A stretch of DNA of 14,318 bases from DATEEW01 sp035273665. GTDB taxonomy: Bacteria > Pseudomonadota > Gammaproteobacteria > Burkholderiales > SG8-39. The number at the start of each line of letters is the position of its first letter. Positions within the stretch are counted from its first letter, which is position 1. Of the stretch, positions 7,684 through 14,318 are shown piece by piece. The stretch spans positions 1 to 14,318 of the forward strand of contig DATEOW010000040.1 in assembly GCA_035273665.1 (NCBI GenBank). Direction: 5' to 3'. The notes under the pieces are model-generated. The model was not told the DNA's origin. It did no database searches and saw nothing but the letters and a program-made list of their open reading frames with translations. Made by a program: the position numbers and the translations under genes.

Positions 7684-8997
7684 ATGATGCATCGCTTCCG
7701 TCGCGCCGTTGCGCTCTTCATTCTTAGCGGTGTCACTGCTGCCCATGCAGCGACTGAACTGTCATTTTGGCACTCCATGGAAGGGGCACTCGGAGAAGCA
7801 CTGGTCGAAACGACCGATCGCTTCAATGCTTCTCAAAACGAATACAAAGTCGTCCCCATTTACAAAGGCAGCTACGAAGAGACGCTCGGTAGCGGCTTGA
7901 GCGCCCAAAAAACAGGAAACGGCCCCGATATTTTGCAGGTCTATGAAATCGGCACGGCCAATATGATGAGCGCGCGCAATCTCATTCGACCCGTCCACCA
8001 AGTGCTCTCAGAGGCAGGAGTGCAATTGGAATCGAACAGCCTCGGTCCCGCGGTCTCGAGTTACTACTCCGATGCCCGCGGCAATCTCATGAGCTTGCCT
8101 TTCAACGTTTCCACACCGGTCATGTTTTACAACCGCAGCTTGTTTCAAAAGGCAGGCTTGGACCCCAATAAACCGCTAACGACTTGGTACGACGTACAGA
8201 CGGCCTTATTGAAGCTGCAGGAAAACGGATCGCGTTGCGGGTTGACGACGACCTGGCCCGCATGGGTCCTGATTGAAAACACCTTGGCATGGCATAGCGA
8301 AGAGTTCGCCACACGCAACAACGGTTTCGACGGACTGGACGCACAACTCAGTTTCAATACGCGGTTGGCGATCCGCCACATCTCTTTGCTGACATCGTGG
8401 CTCAAGAGCGGCATCTTCACTTATGCCGGACGGCGAGACGAAGGCGAAGCGCTATTCCTGAAGGGCGATTGCGGCCTCTTGATGACTTCTTCCGCCTCCT
8501 ACGCCAATCTCAAGCAAAACGCGTCGTTTGATTTCGGCATGATGATGCTGCCCTACTATGACGACATCAATAAGGCACCGTACAACACCTCGATCGGGGG
8601 CGCGAGCCTGTGGGCCATGGCAGGGAAGAAACCTGCGGAATACCGCGGTATCGCAAAGTTCTTCGCTTTCCTTGCCGAGCCGGAAAATCAGGCGCGTTGG
8701 CATCAGCGCACCGGTTATTTGCCTTTGTCGCGCGTCGCATTTGAGATCACGAAAAAAAGCGGTTACTACGATGCTTTCCCTGGTATCGATAGCTCGATTC
8801 GACAGTTGACCAACGCCGGCAAACCAACCGCGCACTCACGCGGGGTACGACTAGGCAATCAAGCCATGGTCCGGGACATTCTCGATGAAGAACTCGAAAA
8901 GGTCTGGGCATTCACCAAACCGCCAAAGCAAGGTCTAGACGATGCCGTTAAACGCGGGAACGAAGCGCTTCGCCGCTTTGAGCGCATGAACAAGTAG
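7684..8997 (+). CDS. ugpB: UgpB, periplasmic sn-glycerol-3-phosphate / glycerophosphodiester binding protein
   Basis: The 437-residue precursor is an extracellular solute-binding protein of family 1. From the ATG at 7684 it has a signal peptide with probable cleavage after Ala22 (AHA|ATE). The mature start ELSFWHSMEGALGE and the segments YKGSYEETL, ILQVYEIGTA, PFNVSTPVMFYN, CGLTTTWPAWVLIEN, NNGFDGLDA, IGGASLW, WHQRTGYLP and RGVRLGN run along the whole E. coli UgpB sequence as I remember it, and the length (438 there) agrees. The product delivers glycerol-3-phosphate and glycerophosphodiesters to the UgpAE permease and UgpC ATPase. None of those genes follows here, which is unusual. AGAGGA lies six bases before 7684; ATG 7687 is an alternative. 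The longer frame from 7441 is rejected as upstream noise. Confidence 0.93.
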   Translation: MMHRFRRAVALFILSGVTAAHAATELSFWHSMEGALGEALVETTDRFNASQNEYKVVPIYKGSYEETLGSGLSAQKTGNGPDILQVYEIGTANMMSARNLIRPVHQVLSEAGVQLESNSLGPAVSSYYSDARGNLMSLPFNVSTPVMFYNRSLFQKAGLDPNKPLTTWYDVQTALLKLQENGSRCGLTTTWPAWVLIENTLAWHSEEFATRNNGFDGLDAQLSFNTRLAIRHISLLTSWLKSGIFTYAGRRDEGEALFLKGDCGLLMTSSASYANLKQNASFDFGMMMLPYYDDINKAPYNTSIGGASLWAMAGKKPAEYRGIAKFFAFLAEPENQARWHQRTGYLPLSRVAFEITKKSGYYDAFPGIDSSIRQLTNAGKPTAHSRGVRLGNQAMVRDILDEELEKVWAFTKPPKQGLDDAVKRGNEALRRFERMNK

Positions 8998-9022
8998 AAT
9001 CGGCCGTCGCGGCACTGCCGCC

Positions 9023-9028
9023 AAGGAG
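9023..9028 (+). promoter_or_regulatory. Ribosome binding site AAGGAG pointing to a missing start of the DUF4442 gene
   Basis: AAGGAG lies 25 nt after the ugpB stop. Nine bases downstream (9038-9040) is a GTC codon in the DUF4442 frame, exactly where the conserved N-terminus (KFLASLSPRRF) begins. No ATG, GTG or TTG occurs in this frame before 9104. The motif therefore marks the likely initiation region, with an altered or non-canonical start codon. Confidence 0.5.
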
Positions 9029-9103
9029 CCGATCGTCGTCAAATTTCTTGCTTCGCTTTCTCCGCGACGCTTTGCCTTCATTCTGAATCTTTGGCCGCCA
9101 TTT

Positions 9104-9502
9104 TTGGTGGCGAAGATTCGTGTGCGTCACATCTCCCCGGATTGGCGGGTGATTGATGTCGATATGCGCCTGGGTCTGCTCAACCGCAACTATATGGGCT
9201 CACATTTCGGCGGCTCCCTATTTAGCATGACCGATCCTTTTTTCTGGTTGGTCGTTCAACGCGCATTGGGATCTGACTATGTCGTCTCGCACAAGGGCGG
9301 CCGCATCGATTTTCTCAAACCCGGATATGGGACGGTCCGCGCACGTTTCGAAGTAGCCGATGCGCTACTGGAAGAGATACGCGGGGTCACCGCGAATGGC
9401 GATCGGCATGTGCCTGAACTTAGCACCGAAATCCTGGATGAAAAAAACGAAGTCGTTGCCCGCGCGACGCAAATTTTGCATATCAAGCGACGACAAGGGT
9501 GA
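9104..9502 (+). CDS. DUF4442 hotdog-fold protein (thioesterase-like); N-terminus probably extends upstream
   Basis: From the first canonical start in frame (TTG 9104; GTG 9107 next) the product has 132 residues. NRNYMGSHFGGSLF (27-40) followed by TDP (43-45) is the signature of DUF4442 proteins, which share the hotdog fold of PaaI-type acyl-CoA thioesterases; substrate and activity are unknown. Family members normally begin about 20 residues earlier with an LxLNLWPPF-type segment. That segment is present in frame just upstream: the codons at 9041-9103 read KFLASLSPRRFAFILNLWPPF. The coding region therefore probably starts near 9038, behind an AAGGAG site, but has no standard start codon there. 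The gene follows ugpB by 40 nt (to 9038) and may be on the same transcript. It is convergent with the sensor kinase gene. Confidence 0.8.
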   Translation: MVAKIRVRHISPDWRVIDVDMRLGLLNRNYMGSHFGGSLFSMTDPFFWLVVQRALGSDYVVSHKGGRIDFLKPGYGTVRARFEVADALLEEIRGVTANGDRHVPELSTEILDEKNEVVARATQILHIKRRQG

Positions 9503-9506
9503 GCAT

Positions 9507-9545
9507 CTCTAAGCGAACCAAGCGAGGGAAAGCGTTCCTTTAGAG
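9507..9545. terminator. Weak nested hairpin between convergent genes
   Basis: In the 44-bp gap between the DUF4442 gene and the convergent kinase gene, AGGGAA (9525-9530) pairs with TTCCTT (9535-9540) around an AGCG loop, with one G-T wobble. An outer arm CTCTAA (9507-9512) can alternatively pair with TTAGAG (9540-9545). It sits where a shared terminator would be expected, but the stems are short and the T run is only three bases, so this is tentative. Confidence 0.3.
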
Positions 9546-9546
9546 T

Positions 9547-12171
9547 TCAGTTACCGTTCGGTTGTTTGGCTTTGCGGATGGCGACATCAGCGAGTAAGGC
9601 GCTTAGCCGCTGCAGATCCGGGGGTTTGGGTAGATGCTGGTCAAAGCCCGCCCGAACCGCCTGCTCCTGATCGTGCTCACTCGCATAGCCGGTGACCGCA
9701 ACCAAATGTGCATCCTTTAATGCCTCTTCGGCACGGAAGCGACGTGCAAGCTCATAGCCGTCCATCGTCGGCAACCCGATATCACACAGCACGATGTCAG
9801 GGCGAAAACTCCGCGCCAGTGCTAAACCTTCTTTCGCGGAATGCTCGACACGGACGTCATGGCCATCCATTCGGATAGCCGCGGCAAGCGAGCGGGCAAC
9901 GTCGATGTTGTCTTCGATGATAAGAATGCGGCACGGCGTGGTATCAGTACGCGCTGCGACCGCTTCGTGCGTCGGCGCGGGTTCCGGCTTGGCATCCGGA
10001 GATAGCAAGGGAAGGCGAACCTTGAAAGACGCCCCCTTCCCTACCCCTTCGCTGTGCGCCGTGACCTCGCCACCATGCAATTCGACCAGGGATTTGACAA
10101 GCGCCAAACCCAGACCTAGGCCGCTGTTCTTGCGGGTGAGGCTCGGGTCGCCTTGGCTGAAGGGTTGAAACAGCCGCGCGAACGCGACGCTGTCAATGCC
10201 CATTCCTTCATCGGCGACTTCCAATTCCGCTATGCCCGCATCGCGATCTGCGCGTATCCGCACGTACACATGCTTACCGCCATCGGAGAATTTCACTGCG
10301 TTATCGATTAGATTGCTGACGATCTGACATAGCCTGACGCGATCTCCCTCCACCGTCACCGGCGTCTCGCCTAGCTCCAAGTGGATTTCAATGCCGACGC
10401 GCTCAAATCCGGCACGCTGATCCTCCACACAATGGCGCACCACCTCTACAAAATCGACCTTCGCCGGTTTCAGTTTTATTTTTCCTCGCGTGATGCGGGT
10501 GACATCGAGCAAATCGTCGATGAGCCTTCCGAGCTGCTTGGTCTGCCTGTCGATAATCGCGTGAGCGCCGGCGACGCGTTGCTCATCTATTCCCGGACGC
10601 GATAGCACGAACAGACTGTTCGATATACCCGCCATTGGATTGCGCAGTTCATGCGCGAGCAGCCCCAGAAATTCCGTCTTGCGCTGATCCGCCTCTGTGA
10701 GCAACTTCGCTTGCGCATGCAGATGCTCCGCCTGTTCGGCCAACTGTTCATTCTGCGCCCGGATCTCCTCACTTTGCGCTTGCAACTCCTCATTTTGCGC
10801 CTGGACTTCCTCGCTCTGTGCCTGGATTTCTTCGTTCTGTGCCTGGAGCTCTTCGTTCTGTTCTTGTATGCGTTGACCCTTCCGCTCGACGTCTTGCATC
10901 AGACGTAGCATCTGTTCATGCGTTTTGACGTTGTTCAAGCCGATGCCCAATTGCTCGGCGGCGGTCTGCAGGAAATCGGTCGCAAGACTGTCAAGGCGAC
11001 GCAGACTGGCGACGACTAGCACGCCCAGAGTTTGGCCGCCGAATAGAATCGGTACTGCGACGACGTCTCGCGCCGGCGCTTGGTCATAACCGAGCTTGAT
11101 GCTGAAAAGGCTATCGTCAGGGATGTCCTGGACATGCACTATTTTTTGATCAAGTGCCGCTTGTCCGGGCATGCCGTCTCCCAACGCAAGCGCGGCGTTC
11201 GTTTCTGTCATCCCATAACAAACAATGGGGGCAAGTTGCGCCTTATCGTTGAGGCAATACAAAACGCCGATCTCGGCGCCCGCATGCGTGACGATCGCGC
11301 GCAGCGCAGTAGCGCCGATCTCCTTTTTATCCAGGCTCGACGCCGTTGCGCCGGCAACTTGATGATCTGCAGCGAGGCGTTGCTCGCGTCTTTCCAGTGC
11401 AACCGCCGCCGCGCCGAACGCGTGCGCAATATGCTGCATTTCGTTATTGGTCTCGCGCTTCTGCGAAGGCGGCACCGCCCAGGCGAGAGCGGGTTTCCAA
11501 TCTCCCACTTCCAACGCCCGCGCGATACTGACCAATTCCCTCGCCGGTTTGCGGATGGAGTCGATGATGCGCCAGGCGAGCAGGAGAAACAACGCCGTGG
11601 CGAGGATCGCGGTTACAACGAGACCTCGGGCCACCCGCTGTTGCGCCTCTTCCATCAGCAGCAGACTACGCGTCGTGTTAGCGCTTTGTAGATCGATGAA
11701 ACCTTGCAGAGACGCAAGCAAGTTCTCCCGTAACGCCGCCACGCTGGTGTCGGCGTCGAGCTCCAACTTCTCCGCCCTACGTGCCGCGACCGTTTCTTCC
11801 GCTGCCGACAGATACTGCTGGAGAAGCGGGGCGAGTTGTTCCACCTGCTGCGCGTCGTCAGCGCTCATCCTGAGGTTACGCAGACGGGTGAAGTTTTCGC
11901 GCACGTCTTGAACCGCCTGATGAAAACGCGCCGACTCGCTGACGGTGGACTTCAAAAAATAAGCACGCATCCTGATCGCCACGCGAAGAACGCCCGTTTC
12001 GAGATCGTTCGCAGCATAAGAAAGTGGCCGGCTTTCTTCGGTGAAAGTCTTTTGTGCTCGAGCACTGTCCGCTTGCCAGACAAACACGCAGGCGAGCAAT
12101 GCGCCCAGCGCAAGCAACAGCACGCCGAAACCCGCGCTCATGCGTTGTGCAATGCTCATGCGCGCCCTCAT
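9547..12171 (-). CDS. Hybrid sensor histidine kinase with periplasmic sensor, HAMP, GAF, heptad coiled coil and receiver
   Basis: The 874-residue protein starts at ATG 12171, which overlaps the cheR stop by ATGA and has GAGG upstream. The longer frame to 12261 would run 90 nt into cheR and is rejected. Order: membrane helix about 14-33; periplasmic all-helical sensor about 34-180 (4HB/CHASE3-like); helix about 183-203; HAMP about 204-262; GAF about 275-415; coiled coil about 420-495; HisKA with phospho-acceptor His507 in LLAHELRNP; HATPase with N-box Asn624, DEGMGI (654-659) and GLGLGLA (684-690); receiver about 747-865 with Glu753/Asp754, phospho-acceptor Asp797, Thr827 and Lys849. All catalytic residues are present. 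There is no output domain, so the phosphoryl group must go to a separate Hpt protein or regulator. The signal is unknown; CheR coupling suggests methylation control. Confidence 0.93.
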   Translation of the reverse strand: MRARMSIAQRMSAGFGVLLLALGALLACVFVWQADSARAQKTFTEESRPLSYAANDLETGVLRVAIRMRAYFLKSTVSESARFHQAVQDVRENFTRLRNLRMSADDAQQVEQLAPLLQQYLSAAEETVAARRAEKLELDADTSVAALRENLLASLQGFIDLQSANTTRSLLLMEEAQQRVARGLVVTAILATALFLLLAWRIIDSIRKPARELVSIARALEVGDWKPALAWAVPPSQKRETNNEMQHIAHAFGAAAVALERREQRLAADHQVAGATASSLDKKEIGATALRAIVTHAGAEIGVLYCLNDKAQLAPIVCYGMTETNAALALGDGMPGQAALDQKIVHVQDIPDDSLFSIKLGYDQAPARDVVAVPILFGGQTLGVLVVASLRRLDSLATDFLQTAAEQLGIGLNNVKTHEQMLRLMQDVERKGQRIQEQNEELQAQNEEIQAQSEEVQAQNEELQAQSEEIRAQNEQLAEQAEHLHAQAKLLTEADQRKTEFLGLLAHELRNPMAGISNSLFVLSRPGIDEQRVAGAHAIIDRQTKQLGRLIDDLLDVTRITRGKIKLKPAKVDFVEVVRHCVEDQRAGFERVGIEIHLELGETPVTVEGDRVRLCQIVSNLIDNAVKFSDGGKHVYVRIRADRDAGIAELEVADEGMGIDSVAFARLFQPFSQGDPSLTRKNSGLGLGLALVKSLVELHGGEVTAHSEGVGKGASFKVRLPLLSPDAKPEPAPTHEAVAARTDTTPCRILIIEDNIDVARSLAAAIRMDGHDVRVEHSAKEGLALARSFRPDIVLCDIGLPTMDGYELARRFRAEEALKDAHLVAVTGYASEHDQEQAVRAGFDQHLPKPPDLQRLSALLADVAIRKAKQPNGN
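10735..10860 (-). repeat. Tandem 21-bp repeat encoding E/Q-rich heptads in the sensor kinase
   Basis: Six consecutive 21-bp units encode heptads of the form QNEELQA, QNEEIQA, QSEEVQA, QNEELQA, QSEEIRA and QNEQLAE (kinase residues 438-479). Two weaker heptads follow to residue 493. Glu-Glu pairs start at 440, 447, 454, 461 and 468. The DNA units differ mainly at third codon positions, so the array is old and held at the protein level. It forms the coiled-coil linker between the GAF domain and HisKA. Confidence 0.9.
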
Positions 12172-13070
12172 TGCGATGCCTCGGCGTTGGGTTGCAAGTG
12201 GAAGATCTGTGTGCGATGGGCCATCGGTTTCAGTCGAGCCACCATGTCCGGCAACGGCCACTCCGCTTCACCGATGTACAAATAGCCTTGCGGCGCAATG
12301 GCACCGATTAGTGTTTCAAACACCATGCGCTGAGCATCTTGTCGAAGGTAGATGAGCACGTTCCTGCAACTGACAAGGTCGAAAGGCGTACTGGCCGGAG
12401 GCGGCACGGTGCCCGTCAAATCGTGAAAAGAAAAGTGCACACGTCGCCGCAATGCCTGGCGCACTTCGAATTGATCGCCCTGCTCGCTCAAATAGGTCTC
12501 GCGGAGAATGGGCGGCAATTCGTCCAGCGCTTCACGGCGATAAATACCTTCCCGAGCAATAGCGAGAGAAGGCGGATCGATGTCCGTTGCCCGGACTTCG
12601 CCCTCGACGCCGGCCTGATCGAGCAGCATCGCTAGCGTATACGCTTCTTCGCCGCATCCGCAGCCCGCGCTCCATAAGGTCAGCGGTTTCCCGGACCGCG
12701 CGCGAATCAGTGCAGGCAAGACCGCTTGTGCAAGGTAGTCGAAGCTGCGGGCGTTCCGATAAAAACGGCTTACTTTAATGGTCAGCCGCTCAAGCAACCG
12801 CGGCGCCTCCAGCGGATCGGCCTTCAGCAGCGCAAGATAAGTATCAAAGGAAGCGGCGCCCACTGAAATCATGCGGTTGCCAATCCGACGTTGGACCGTC
12901 GTGCGACGGTAGACTGAAAAATCCACACCGGTACGGTCGCGTACGAGCGCGATGATGTCGTCCACTACAGGAAGATGTTCTTCGGGATCGCTGGGGTCCC
13001 GCTGTCCGGTAGCGCTCTGGAGAACGTCCACCGCAGTGCAGCCTTCTTCCTCCACCTCGGAACCAAGCAT
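12168..13070 (-). CDS. cheR: CheR-type SAM-dependent protein-glutamate methyltransferase
   Basis: The 300-residue protein has the CheR layout. An N-terminal helical domain (about 35-100) carries TGVDFSVYRRTTVQRRIGNRM, then come SRFYRN (101-106) and a SAM-binding Rossmann domain with WSAGCGCGEEAYTLAM (133-148), ATDID (161-165) and CRNVLIYL (235-242). CheR enzymes transfer methyl groups from SAM to receptor glutamates. I chose ATG 13070 because AGAGGA precedes it by nine bases and a promoter candidate would start transcription near 13127. The GTG at 13124 would add 18 residues and leave almost no leader. It overlaps the downstream hybrid kinase gene by ATGA, and no MCP, CheA, CheW or CheB gene is nearby, so it probably serves this kinase and not flagellar chemotaxis. 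About 30 acidic N-terminal residues precede the domain. Confidence 0.9.
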   Translation of the reverse strand: MLGSEVEEEGCTAVDVLQSATGQRDPSDPEEHLPVVDDIIALVRDRTGVDFSVYRRTTVQRRIGNRMISVGAASFDTYLALLKADPLEAPRLLERLTIKVSRFYRNARSFDYLAQAVLPALIRARSGKPLTLWSAGCGCGEEAYTLAMLLDQAGVEGEVRATDIDPPSLAIAREGIYRREALDELPPILRETYLSEQGDQFEVRQALRRRVHFSFHDLTGTVPPPASTPFDLVSCRNVLIYLRQDAQRMVFETLIGAIAPQGYLYIGEAEWPLPDMVARLKPMAHRTQIFHLQPNAEASQ

Positions 13071-13133
13071 TCTGGTTGTTCCTCTGTCGCGGCACCTTTG
13101 ATATTGGACGGACAGCGTCGGCACCTCAGGCGG

Positions 13134-13162
13134 ATTCTAAGGGCTGGCGACCCAATGGGCAA
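13134..13162 (-). promoter_or_regulatory. Candidate sigma-70 promoter of the cheR-kinase operon
   Basis: Reading the minus strand, TTGCCC (13162-13157) and TAGAAT (13139-13134) are separated by exactly 17 bp, matching the -35 and -10 consensus at four and five of six bases. Initiation would fall near 13127, giving a leader of about 57 nt to the ATG at 13070. The divergent region 13071-13319 also contains GATAAT at 13241-13246 on the + strand, a possible -10 for the amphi-Trp gene, but without a convincing -35. Confidence 0.4.
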
Positions 13163-13319
13163 TATTGCGGACTTCTGATCGCTCGGGAATCAGCGCAACC
13201 ACACTTCCGCAAAAGGCTGATGCGAACCCTGGGCTGCCCTGATAATCTAAAGCTAATGTCATCGGCGCCGCGCTCTTCCGAGCCATCTGCCGAGACACGA
13301 TCGCAATAGAGGAATCGAC

Positions 13320-13541
13320 ATGCCCGCTCGCAAATCCCGCGACATCGAACGTCACTACAGCCGCAAGCAATTCGTCGCAAAACTCCGCCGTCTCGCCGAC
13401 GCATTGGAGAAGGAGAGCGCCTTCAGCATCCAGGTCGCCGGCGAGCGCCTGCACATTCCTCGCGAGGCGGTTTTCAATATCGAGCATGAACGGGTGGCGA
13501 AAGTCCACGAATTGGAATTTCAAATGCGCTGGGAAGATTGA
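13320..13541 (+). CDS. Amphi-Trp domain protein
   Basis: The 73-residue protein matches the amphi-Trp domain pattern: YSRKQFVAKLRRLADALEK (13-31), SFxIQVAGERLHIP-type strands in the middle, and an amphipathic C-terminal strand ELEFQMRW ending in Trp71. The domain is short and widespread in bacteria and archaea; its molecular function is not established to my knowledge. The ATG has AGAGGA six bases upstream (13308-13313), so the start is well supported. It is divergent from cheR, and the next gene begins 4 nt after its stop, which suggests a two-gene operon closed by the hairpin after 13866. No signal peptide or membrane segment is present, so the product should be cytoplasmic. Confidence 0.82.
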   Translation: MPARKSRDIERHYSRKQFVAKLRRLADALEKESAFSIQVAGERLHIPREAVFNIEHERVAKVHELEFQMRWED

Positions 13542-13545
13542 AGCC

Positions 13546-13866
13546 TTGAAAGATATCGTCGCAAGTTTCGAAGTCATTGGCGTGCGGCCGAATGGCGAAC
13601 AGATGCAGATCACCGCACATATCGGCAGACCCTGTCCCTATGGCGAAGAAGGTCCGGCTGGCTGGGGCTGTCCTGTGCAGCTGCTACCCTTTTATGCAGA
13701 GTTACCGGATATTCGCGGAGTCGATTCCTTCCACGCGGTTTGGCTTGCCTGCTCATTTATTCTCAAGTTGCTCAAGCATTTCAAGGAAGACGGCGGACAG
13801 CTATTGAATGAAGACGGCTCCGAGTTTCCGCTTGAACAATACGCGGCGGGATTGGACGCCCAATAA
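13546..13866 (+). CDS. Conserved small protein of unknown function (possibly DUF6968-like)
   Basis: From TTG 13546 the product has 106 residues; an ATG at 13486 in the same frame lies inside the amphi-Trp gene and would encode an unconserved-looking lead, so it is rejected. The core reads FEVIGVRPNGEQMQITAHIG, then PCPYGEEGPAGWGCPVQL, then GVDSFHAVWLACSFILKLLK. This alternating strand layout with a late helix headed by GVDSFHA resembles small DUF6968-type proteins, an assignment made from memory and uncertain. Two cysteines (in RPCPYG and WGCPV) could bind metal or be structural. GGGAAG lies nine bases before the TTG. The 4-nt gap to the amphi-Trp stop suggests coupled expression. No catalytic motif is recognised. 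Confidence 0.72.
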   Translation: MKDIVASFEVIGVRPNGEQMQITAHIGRPCPYGEEGPAGWGCPVQLLPFYAELPDIRGVDSFHAVWLACSFILKLLKHFKEDGGQLLNEDGSEFPLEQYAAGLDAQ

Positions 13867-13890
13867 AAAACCCGGCATGGCCGGGTTTTT
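13865..13890. terminator. Bidirectional intrinsic terminator
   Basis: CCCGGC (13871-13876) pairs with GCCGGG (13880-13885) around an ATG loop. It is flanked by a run of A (13865-13870) and a run of T (13886-13890), so the stem can extend and a U tract forms on either strand. It lies directly after the stop of the 106-residue gene and 24 nt after the stop of the convergent phosphohexomutase gene, so it can end both transcripts. Confidence 0.92.
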
Positions 13891-13913
13891 CGCAGCACCC
13901 CATAGTCAAAACG

Positions 13914-14318
13914 TCAGAACGGTAGTTGCATATCCGGCTTGACCGCTTTGAGCACTTTGCTGAAATCGGACTGGATGCGCTTCAACCCCGCTTCATCCTT
14001 GGCTTCAAACCGAAGAACGATCACAGGCGTGGTGTTCGACGCGCGGGCAAGGCCAAAGCCATCGGGATATTCCACGCGCAAACCGTCCAAAGTAATCACC
14101 TCGGTATCGGCCGGAAACTTTGCCTCTGCTTGGAGTTGTGCGATGAGGCGATGCGGCTCGCCCTCATTGAGTTTGATATTGAGTTCCGGGGTGGTGACGG
14201 AATCAGGTAAGGCTTGGAGCGCGGCACTGGGGTCTTTCTCGCGCGAGAGAATCTCCAACATACGCGCGCCCGCATACAAACCATCGTCGAAGCCAAACCA
14301 ACGCTCCACAAAAAACAC
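13914..14318 (-). CDS. Phosphomannomutase/phosphoglucomutase (AlgC/ManB type), C-terminal part (5' end outside window)
   Basis: The minus-strand frame is open to the window edge and encodes the last 134 residues of an alpha-D-phosphohexomutase. ERWFGFDDGLYAGARMLEIL matches the domain-3 sugar-recognition segment that follows the GEMSGH motif in AlgC-type enzymes. GLARASNTTPVIVLRFEA matches the domain-4 phosphate-binding loop with its conserved Arg. The enzyme interconverts mannose or glucose 6- and 1-phosphates through a phosphoserine, supplying GDP-mannose and nucleotide sugars for LPS, alginate or other polysaccharides. The catalytic serine and metal-binding loop are outside the window. The GTG at the edge is an internal valine codon, not a start. 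The gene ends 24 nt from the shared terminator. It has no evident link to the neighbouring genes. Confidence 0.93.
   Translation of the reverse strand: MFFVERWFGFDDGLYAGARMLEILSREKDPSAALQALPDSVTTPELNIKLNEGEPHRLIAQLQAEAKFPADTEVITLDGLRVEYPDGFGLARASNTTPVIVLRFEAKDEAGLKRIQSDFSKVLKAVKPDMQLPF

Noticed and set aside
12172..12261. Thirty-residue N-terminal extension of the hybrid kinase
   Set aside because: It overlaps the end of cheR out of frame; the ATGA start with GAGG upstream is a better start just before the first membrane helix.
13486..13545. ATG at 13486 as the start of the 106-residue gene
   Set aside because: It lies deep in the amphi-Trp coding region and the added residues look like out-of-frame translation; TTG 13546 directly after the stop fits better.

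Overview
The window looks like chromosomal DNA of a Gram-negative proteobacterium, most likely a betaproteobacterium. This rests on the moderately high GC, the outer-membrane TonB system, the UgpB type, the AlgC-type phosphomannomutase end and the DUF4442, amphi-Trp and CheR/hybrid-kinase proteins; no rRNA or tRNA is present to fix the genus. Coding density is high and no gap without a gene exceeds 300 bp. I saw no insertion sequence, integrase, CRISPR array or tRNA. Both end genes are cut by the window: tonB at the left edge and a phosphohexomutase at the right.

Region 1 (1-7110, + strand) is an iron-siderophore uptake cluster: tonB (C-terminal end), exbB, exbD, a TonB-dependent receptor, a PepSY-family inner-membrane protein, a 63-residue membrane protein, and a second, FhuA/FoxA-like TonB-dependent receptor. 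Genes up to the small membrane protein overlap or lie within about 35 bp, so they are probably one transcript; the last receptor follows an 81-bp gap. TonB-ExbB-ExbD would energise the two receptors, and the PepSY protein would act after import, for example in reducing or releasing iron at the inner membrane.

Region 2 (7127-9502) holds a small lipoprotein on the minus strand and, divergently, ugpB (glycerol-3-phosphate / glycerophosphodiester binding protein) without its transporter partners. UgpB is followed by a DUF4442 hotdog-fold protein whose conserved N-terminus has no canonical start codon in frame.

Region 3 (9547-13070, minus strand) is a two-gene signalling operon: a CheR-type methyltransferase overlaps by ATGA a large hybrid sensor kinase with periplasmic sensor, HAMP, GAF, an EE-rich heptad coiled coil, HisKA, HATPase and receiver. 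This is the most interesting part: the coiled coil carries five Glu-Glu pairs exactly seven residues apart and could be the substrate of the coupled methyltransferase.

Region 4 (13320-14318) has a small amphi-Trp protein and a 106-residue protein on the + strand, a bidirectional hairpin terminator, and the C-terminal end of the phosphohexomutase on the minus strand.
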